Shown here: positions 14,740-18,971 of the stretch, piece after piece | Layout of the letters: every line of letters begins with the position of its first letter | How positions within the stretch are numbered: the stretch's first letter is position 1 | NCBI GenBank assembly: GCA_035560935.1 | Contig: DATMYQ010000074.1 | Location: 1 to 18,971, forward strand | Origin: DATMYQ01 sp035560935 | Lineage (GTDB): Bacteria; Bacillota; Negativicutes; Sporomusales; Sporomusaceae | Length of the DNA: 18,971 nucleotides | Direction of reading: 5' to 3' | The notes under the pieces: generated by a model | Database searches by the model: none | Seen by the model: the letters and a program-made list of their open reading frames with translations, nothing else | Told to the model about the DNA's origin: nothing | Program-made: the position numbers and the translations under genes

Positions 14740-15507
14740 TCAGACGGGAATCACCGTAAACTCCGTCGATGACAGCTGCTTTTTCTCGGTATCCCAGTCA
14801 AATAACAGCGCCGCCGGCTGCAAACCGGAATAAGCCAGTTCCATTGTGCCATCGACTAGCACCGCACTTTGTGCCTGACTCAGATCCATTCTTTCCTGAT
14901 TGCCGGTCTGGTTGCAGACCCAAACCGGCAGACCGCTTTCCCGCGAACACCGCTCCCAGGCATGCTCCGGTGGTCCGCCGCAATGACCCGGTGGCCAGGC
15001 CGCCGGCACAATGATGACCTCAGCCTCTTTTTGTTTTAGCGTCTTTGCATTCTCCGCAAAATAAGCATCAGCGCAAACCAAAATTCCCGCTTTCATCTGC
15101 GCACAAGCAACCGGCGTCACGTCCCGGCCTTGGGTAGCCCACGCCTCGGCGCCGCCCGGGGAACGCAGTTTGCGGTGGCGGCCAATAACTTCTCCGCCGG
15201 AACCAATAACCAGGCAGCTATTATAATAGTTACCCGTCGTTTCATCCTGCTCGGCGCACCCCAGAAACAAGGTCAGCTGATAGGCCGCAGCGGCTTCGCG
15301 GATTGGCTGCAGCACCGGCGATGGTTGCACCGGGATCTGAAATGGCCGATCTTTTTGGGTGAAAAAGTAGCCCTGAACCGCCGTCTCGGGCGTGATCACC
15401 CAGTCGGCGCCTGCCTGGGCTGCCAAGTTAAGCCCATACTGCAGCTGGGTCAAATTCCGTTCCTCCGGTCCGCCGCTGACATCAAGATGCAATAAGGCAA
15501 CACGCAT
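14740..15507 (-). CDS. carbon-nitrogen hydrolase (nitrilase/amidase superfamily)
   Basis: This 255-residue cytoplasmic enzyme should hydrolyse an amide, nitrile or carbamoyl group. The Glu-Lys-Cys triad is complete: Glu41 in VITPETAVQGYFF, Lys113 in VIGRHRKLRSPGG and Cys145 in GILVCADAYF, with the usual spacing. YYNSCLVIGSGG and EVIIVPAAWPPG are further typical strands. ATG 15507 was preferred over GTG 15522 and ATG 15513 because GAGGAG lies seven bases upstream and MRVALLHLD matches the usual first beta strand. It lies between the nitrogenase-like K subunit (35 bases) and cobN (49 bases). Corrinoids carry several side-chain amides, so a role in amide removal or ammonia supply on a tetrapyrrole is conceivable, but this is inference from position; the substrate cannot be read from the sequence. 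Confidence 0.88.
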   Translation of the reverse strand: MRVALLHLDVSGGPEERNLTQLQYGLNLAAQAGADWVITPETAVQGYFFTQKDRPFQIPVQPSPVLQPIREAAAAYQLTLFLGCAEQDETTGNYYNSCLVIGSGGEVIGRHRKLRSPGGAEAWATQGRDVTPVACAQMKAGILVCADAYFAENAKTLKQKEAEVIIVPAAWPPGHCGGPPEHAWERCSRESGLPVWVCNQTGNQERMDLSQAQSAVLVDGTMELAYSGLQPAALLFDWDTEKKQLSSTEFTVIPV

Positions 15508-15542
15508 GCACATTCTCCTCACTTAAAAATGATCGGTTAATC

Positions 15543-16850
15543 TCATTTGCTACTGATCCCCCGCCCCTGACATAAGTCAATATAACGGTTCCATAGCTGT
15601 TCCTGCACGACAGCGGCGCCCCGTAAACCCACAAACGGCCCATCGCCAATCAGGGCTTCGTCATGCACCGGCAGGGAAATGTGCCTATAGGCCACTTCGG
15701 TTATTCCGCGCCGCAACAACAGCATTTTTTCGTTGCTGCTGCCCATTAGCAGGCCACCACCCAAGCGGCTAAGGCGCTCTGTCACTATGGCACCGTCGGC
15801 AGATCCGTCCAATAGATCCCCGGTCAGTATACTCATATCGCCACAGGGCAGAGACTCCCTGACAACGACTGTCAATGCTCCGGTATCCGCCCATTCCTCC
15901 TGCAACGCCCGGGCTATGCCGGTTGCCGCAGAAAATGGTCCGGCCACCAGCGTTTGGCTAAAATGAATCTCTCCCCACAGCAATTGTAATTCCAAACTTA
16001 CCGCCTGCAGGTGGCAACGCAAATCAGACAGTTCCCGGTTCAGCTGATTTCCGCTGCTTTCCCGGGGAATAACCCGTTCCCGAATACTCTCCAGCCACGC
16101 TTGGCTGCCGTCCAGGCCATAAGGAATACCTGGCGCAATATAAGGAATACCCTGTTGATTCCAGAGAAGCTCCGCCAGTTCGCCCCCCAGTTCCCGGTGG
16201 ACGACAATATTTAGTTCTGCTGCCGCCATTCCGGCGATATCCTCCACACGACTGCCCGCCCCCGGACAGGCCAAAACGCGGTACCCGGCCAGCGTCAGCA
16301 GACGTTTTAATTCCTGAATATCATTGCGGCCATTGAAGTAAGCCGCAGTGCATCCCAGTAAATTGACCGAACCGGGTTCAACCACCCGGGACTTTGTCAG
16401 CGGCAATCGCGCAAAATATGCTTTTGCCGCCGCTCGATACCCCTCGCCAAATCCACCGGCCAAACCGCCGGTATCCAGACAAATTGTCGGCCAGGACAAT
16501 TGCGCCTCCCGAACAATGCCGCCCGTATCATCGCCGATCAGACCAATGGCACAACTGTTTTCCACCAACATCACCGCCGGTGAATATTGGGTGCGGACCG
16601 CTTCCAAGGTTTCGCGCAACAATCCTTCCGTCCCGTGAATCACCGCCTGTCCATCAGTTTGTGTACAGTAATAGCGGCGACCCATATCAGAAAAGGTCTT
16701 TTCCAAATGTCGCAACGCATAAAAATAACACCACAACGGTCCGTTAGCCACTAACACGGCGTCCGGAATACCGGCGAAGAATGCGGCCGCGCCAGTCAGA
16801 GCACAAGTATCCACGCGGTAATTAACATCTTCCCAACGATCTTTACACAT
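15543..16850 (-). CDS. nitrogenase component 1-like subunit, K position (NifK/NifE/BchB-like)
   Basis: This 435-residue protein belongs to the nitrogenase component 1 superfamily, whose members hold Fe-S clusters and reduce a substrate with electrons from a NifH-like protein. Three cysteines sit where the family's bridging cluster is bound: Cys16 (DTCALTGAAAFFAGI), Cys41 (NGPLWCYFY) and Cys100 (NSCAIGLIGDDTGG). The CTQTDGQAVIHGTEGLLRET stretch corresponds to the usual 'TD..VVFGGE.KL' block. No obvious FeMo-cofactor ligand pair is seen in the C-terminal half. At 435 residues it is much shorter than NifK and closer to Nfl/BchB-type reductases. The ATG overlaps the stop of the preceding D-like gene by 8 bases. 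The best reading is one half of a heteromeric nitrogenase-like reductase; the substrate is unknown. Confidence 0.85.
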   Translation of the reverse strand: MCKDRWEDVNYRVDTCALTGAAAFFAGIPDAVLVANGPLWCYFYALRHLEKTFSDMGRRYYCTQTDGQAVIHGTEGLLRETLEAVRTQYSPAVMLVENSCAIGLIGDDTGGIVREAQLSWPTICLDTGGLAGGFGEGYRAAAKAYFARLPLTKSRVVEPGSVNLLGCTAAYFNGRNDIQELKRLLTLAGYRVLACPGAGSRVEDIAGMAAAELNIVVHRELGGELAELLWNQQGIPYIAPGIPYGLDGSQAWLESIRERVIPRESSGNQLNRELSDLRCHLQAVSLELQLLWGEIHFSQTLVAGPFSAATGIARALQEEWADTGALTVVVRESLPCGDMSILTGDLLDGSADGAIVTERLSRLGGGLLMGSSNEKMLLLRRGITEVAYRHISLPVHDEALIGDGPFVGLRGAAVVQEQLWNRYIDLCQGRGISSK

Positions 16851-18129
16851 AAACCATGCCGCCTTTCCGGCGGGCCATCCGAACCATTTTTTCCGCCAGC
16901 GTCAGAGTCCCGCTGATCCCCACCGGCGTCAGCAGCGGCAAGAACAACTGCCGGGGAACGGTATCCTGCAACTCGTGAGTGGTTAACACCAGATCGGCTT
17001 CGGTCAGCACTCCCTCGGCCTCGGCCTCGTAAAAAACCGGCGTTGTCGTTTGCAGCGCCAATTCGCGTTCCATTACGCCACGCTGTTCCTCGGTCAGCGA
17101 TTCCAGTAATACAATGCCGGCCAGCGGCGCGCCTGTCAAGGAAAATAACTCGATCACCCACTCCGGATTAAAAAAGTCCCGGGAACGCCCTATGCATAAT
17201 AGAGTTTGCATTCCTTTCACCGCCGCGGCAAAATCAGCCAACGCCGTCAGCAAGCGGATATTCAAACGATCCGCCGTTTTCTGTGACGCTTCCTCCCGTC
17301 CCGCAAACGCCCCCAGCTTTTGCAACCACTGCGTTGTCCCCGCCAGACCGACGGGAAAGCCCCCGTCAAAAAACGGCACTTCCCATCGTTTCTGCAAATC
17401 AGTACCCATCTTCCGCAACCATACGGCAGAATGGTCGGCTCCGCCGACTGCCAGACTAAAAGCCGAAGATGGAATGATCTCCATCTCTTCTACCGAACTA
17501 TATGAAGGAAAGTGGCTAAAAGACTTCAGCCCCAGATCACGAAGCAATTCTTTTATTTCCAGGGCATCAGGGGCGCTGGGGCCACCCTGATCGCCCAGCA
17601 AAGTCACTCTATCCGGATCCGTCGTCTGCTTGCTCAGAAACCGTTCCGCCAGTAGTCGGCCAGCTTCATAGAAACCGGTGTAATAGTCGCCGTCAAGAAA
17701 ACCGCCGCAGGCTGACGCCATCACCGGAATTCCCCATTTCTTTTCCGCTTCCCGAGCAACGGCCATCGTATCATCACCAATGACGCCAGAAACGCAGGAA
17801 GCGGCAATCAGAATATACGCCGGGTGATGCCGCTCTACAGACGCATCAATACAACGACGCAAAAGATCTTCACCGCCAAATATGGAATGTTCTTCTTTCA
17901 ACCCGCTGATAATTAGTGGTGCGGTATATCCCCCGGAAACGAAGTACCTCCGGGACAGCGCCCGATATTGCCCCCCCAAATCCATCTCTCTCGTAACATG
18001 ACCGCAACCCCAGGGACTGTGAAAAATCACCAGAGCGCCAGGATTGTGCGCCACCGCTTTCCAAATGCCGGGCATTGTGCAACTGCAACTTTTTTTCGTG
18101 ATTTTTACTGCCCGTTTACTGAGCGCCAT
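16843..18129 (-). CDS. nitrogenase component 1-like subunit, D position (NifD/BchN-like)
   Basis: This 428-residue protein is the probable partner of the next gene product. Family cysteines are present at residues 15 or 17 (KSCSCTMPGIWKA), 42 (FHSPWGCGHVTRE) and 112 (AASCVSGVIGDDTMAV), the last in the strongly conserved 'C..G.IGDD' loop. Later blocks (VTLLGDQGG, DALEIKELLRDLGL, PFFDGGFPVGLAGT) match the Rossmann-like repeats of the superfamily. The Cys and His that hold FeMo-co in NifD are not recognisable, so nitrogen fixation is unlikely. ATG 18129 was chosen over the longer frame to 18186 because the cysteine motif lies close to the N-terminus in relatives. It overlaps the NifH-like stop by 14 bases, with GGAGGAG 13 bases upstream. 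The substrate of the D/K complex is not known. Confidence 0.85.
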   Translation of the reverse strand: MALSKRAVKITKKSCSCTMPGIWKAVAHNPGALVIFHSPWGCGHVTREMDLGGQYRALSRRYFVSGGYTAPLIISGLKEEHSIFGGEDLLRRCIDASVERHHPAYILIAASCVSGVIGDDTMAVAREAEKKWGIPVMASACGGFLDGDYYTGFYEAGRLLAERFLSKQTTDPDRVTLLGDQGGPSAPDALEIKELLRDLGLKSFSHFPSYSSVEEMEIIPSSAFSLAVGGADHSAVWLRKMGTDLQKRWEVPFFDGGFPVGLAGTTQWLQKLGAFAGREEASQKTADRLNIRLLTALADFAAAVKGMQTLLCIGRSRDFFNPEWVIELFSLTGAPLAGIVLLESLTEEQRGVMERELALQTTTPVFYEAEAEGVLTEADLVLTTHELQDTVPRQLFLPLLTPVGISGTLTLAEKMVRMARRKGGMVYV

Positions 18130-18928
18130 AATGCAAAACCAACTCCTCCAAATCAGCAAATTCCATTGGCGTGGGAATATCGCCACCGTCGTTGTTCATC
18201 ACCTGATCCGCCAAGCGACGATAGGCCTCGGCTTGGTCTGTTTCCGGTGCCCATTCGATCACCGTTTTCCGGCGAATCTCCGCCTGCTGAACAATCCTGT
18301 CCCAAGGCAAAAAAGCAAGCAGGCGGGTGTTTAATCGCTCGGCAAAAGCTGCCAGTAACTCTTGTTCATTCGCTAAATTCCGGCTGTTGCCGATGATTCC
18401 CCGTAACCGGGCCTGACTGCGACCAGCGAACCGGGCCACGCCTTTGGCGATATTGTTGGCAGCGTACAAGGACATGAGTTCCCCCGAAGAAACGATATAG
18501 ATATCCGTTGCATAGCCCTCCCGAATCGGTACGGCAAAACCGCCGCAAACCACATCACCCAGCACATCGTATAGCGTAATCTGCTCTTCCGGCAGCGCCT
18601 GCAATTCTTTCAGTTTCTCCAGGGCGACGATGATACCTCTGCCGGCGCAACCTACGCCGGGTTCCGGTCCCCCTGCCTCTACACAGCGAACGCCGGCAAA
18701 TCCGGAGTGCACCAACTCCTCCACTGCCACTTCGTCACCAAATTTCCGCACCAGATCCAATACGGTTCCCGGGCAAGAGCGCCCCAACAAAGTGCGGGTG
18801 GAGTCGTTCTTCGGATCACAGCCAATCTGACAAACCGGATACCCTTGTTGCGCTAACGCCGCCGCCACATTGGCCGTCGTCGTTGACTTGCCAATACCGC
18901 CTTTTCCGTAAAAAGCTATTTTTTTCAT
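18116..18928 (-). CDS. NifH/BchL/CfbC-like Fe protein (ATP-dependent reductase)
   Basis: This 270-residue protein is the ATP-driven electron donor of a nitrogenase-like system. The P-loop is FYGKGGIGKSTTTAN (about 6-20), followed by IGCDPKNDSTR. The two cysteines that bridge the [4Fe-4S] cluster in the dimer are Cys94 (GVGCAGRG) and Cys128 (DVLGDVVCGGFAVPIR). Arg97, equivalent to the ADP-ribosylated Arg of NifH, is also kept. ATG 18928 is preferred over ATG 18934, two codons upstream, because GGAAAGG is seven bases away from the former and only one from the latter; the difference is two residues. The gene is the first of the visible operon. The 43 bases upstream hold only this ribosome binding site and no clear promoter, so transcription probably begins beyond the window. 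Members of this family serve NifDK, BchNB, CfbD and methylthio-alkane reductase. Confidence 0.92.
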   Translation of the reverse strand: MKKIAFYGKGGIGKSTTTANVAAALAQQGYPVCQIGCDPKNDSTRTLLGRSCPGTVLDLVRKFGDEVAVEELVHSGFAGVRCVEAGGPEPGVGCAGRGIIVALEKLKELQALPEEQITLYDVLGDVVCGGFAVPIREGYATDIYIVSSGELMSLYAANNIAKGVARFAGRSQARLRGIIGNSRNLANEQELLAAFAERLNTRLLAFLPWDRIVQQAEIRRKTVIEWAPETDQAEAYRRLADQVMNNDGGDIPTPMEFADLEELVLHYGAQ

Positions 18929-18971
18929 TTTCATACCTTTCCGCTTATCGATTTTTCATAAAGGATGATTA

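Noticed and set aside
15543..18928. True nitrogenase (NifHDK)
   Set aside because: The D- and K-like proteins are short, lack visible FeMo-co ligands, and are not accompanied by nifB, nifE, nifN or other cofactor genes; the neighbours are tetrapyrrole genes.
1..18971. tRNA, rRNA, CRISPR array or insertion sequence
   Set aside because: No repeat-spacer pattern, transposase frame, terminal inverted repeat or RNA gene signature was seen; the coding density leaves little space for one.

Overview
The window looks like part of the chromosome of an anaerobic, outer-membrane-bearing Firmicute, most likely a Negativicute of the Sporomusa/Pelosinus type. That is inferred from three things: a TonB-dependent receptor with a signal peptide, TonB box and plug; a Firmicutes-style cobalamin riboswitch with intrinsic terminators; and strong AGGAGG-type ribosome binding sites. 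I cannot name a species.

Layout. Only the first gene is on the + strand: the 3' part of a MerR-family regulator (2-673). Everything else is on the - strand. Read in the direction of transcription, a dense run starts at 18928: a NifH-like Fe protein, two nitrogenase-component-1-like subunits, a nitrilase-superfamily amidohydrolase, a full-length CobN-type chelatase large subunit, two paralogous BtuF-like binding lipoproteins, a BtuC/FecCD permease, a BtuD-like ATPase with an extra C-terminal domain, a secreted TPR protein, and an ABC-2 exporter pair (ATPase plus permease). Most junctions overlap or are separated by fewer than 50 bases, so this is probably one operon whose promoter lies beyond the right edge. 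After the exporter comes decayed DNA: the permease has an in-frame amber codon that cuts off its last membrane helix, and behind it lies an N-terminal remnant of cbiC (precorrin-8X methylmutase) with a frameshift and a missing 3' end.

A second unit starts inside the end of the cbiC remnant: a good promoter, a cobalamin riboswitch, two consecutive intrinsic terminators, then btuB and cbiZ. It makes a B12-repressed outer-membrane corrinoid receptor and an adenosylcobinamide amidohydrolase for corrinoid salvage or remodelling.

How the genes may work together. Receptor, binding proteins, permease and ATPase form a complete route for a corrinoid or other metallo-tetrapyrrole through both membranes. 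The nitrogenase-like H/D/K set keeps the Fe-S cluster cysteines, and it sits in the same transcription unit as the transporter, the CobN-like protein and the amidohydrolase. This suggests a pathway that reduces, remodels or strips the metal from an imported tetrapyrrole. Nitrogen fixation is unlikely. The substrate cannot be told from sequence alone, and this H/D/K-CobN-transporter assembly is the most promising candidate here for an undescribed system.
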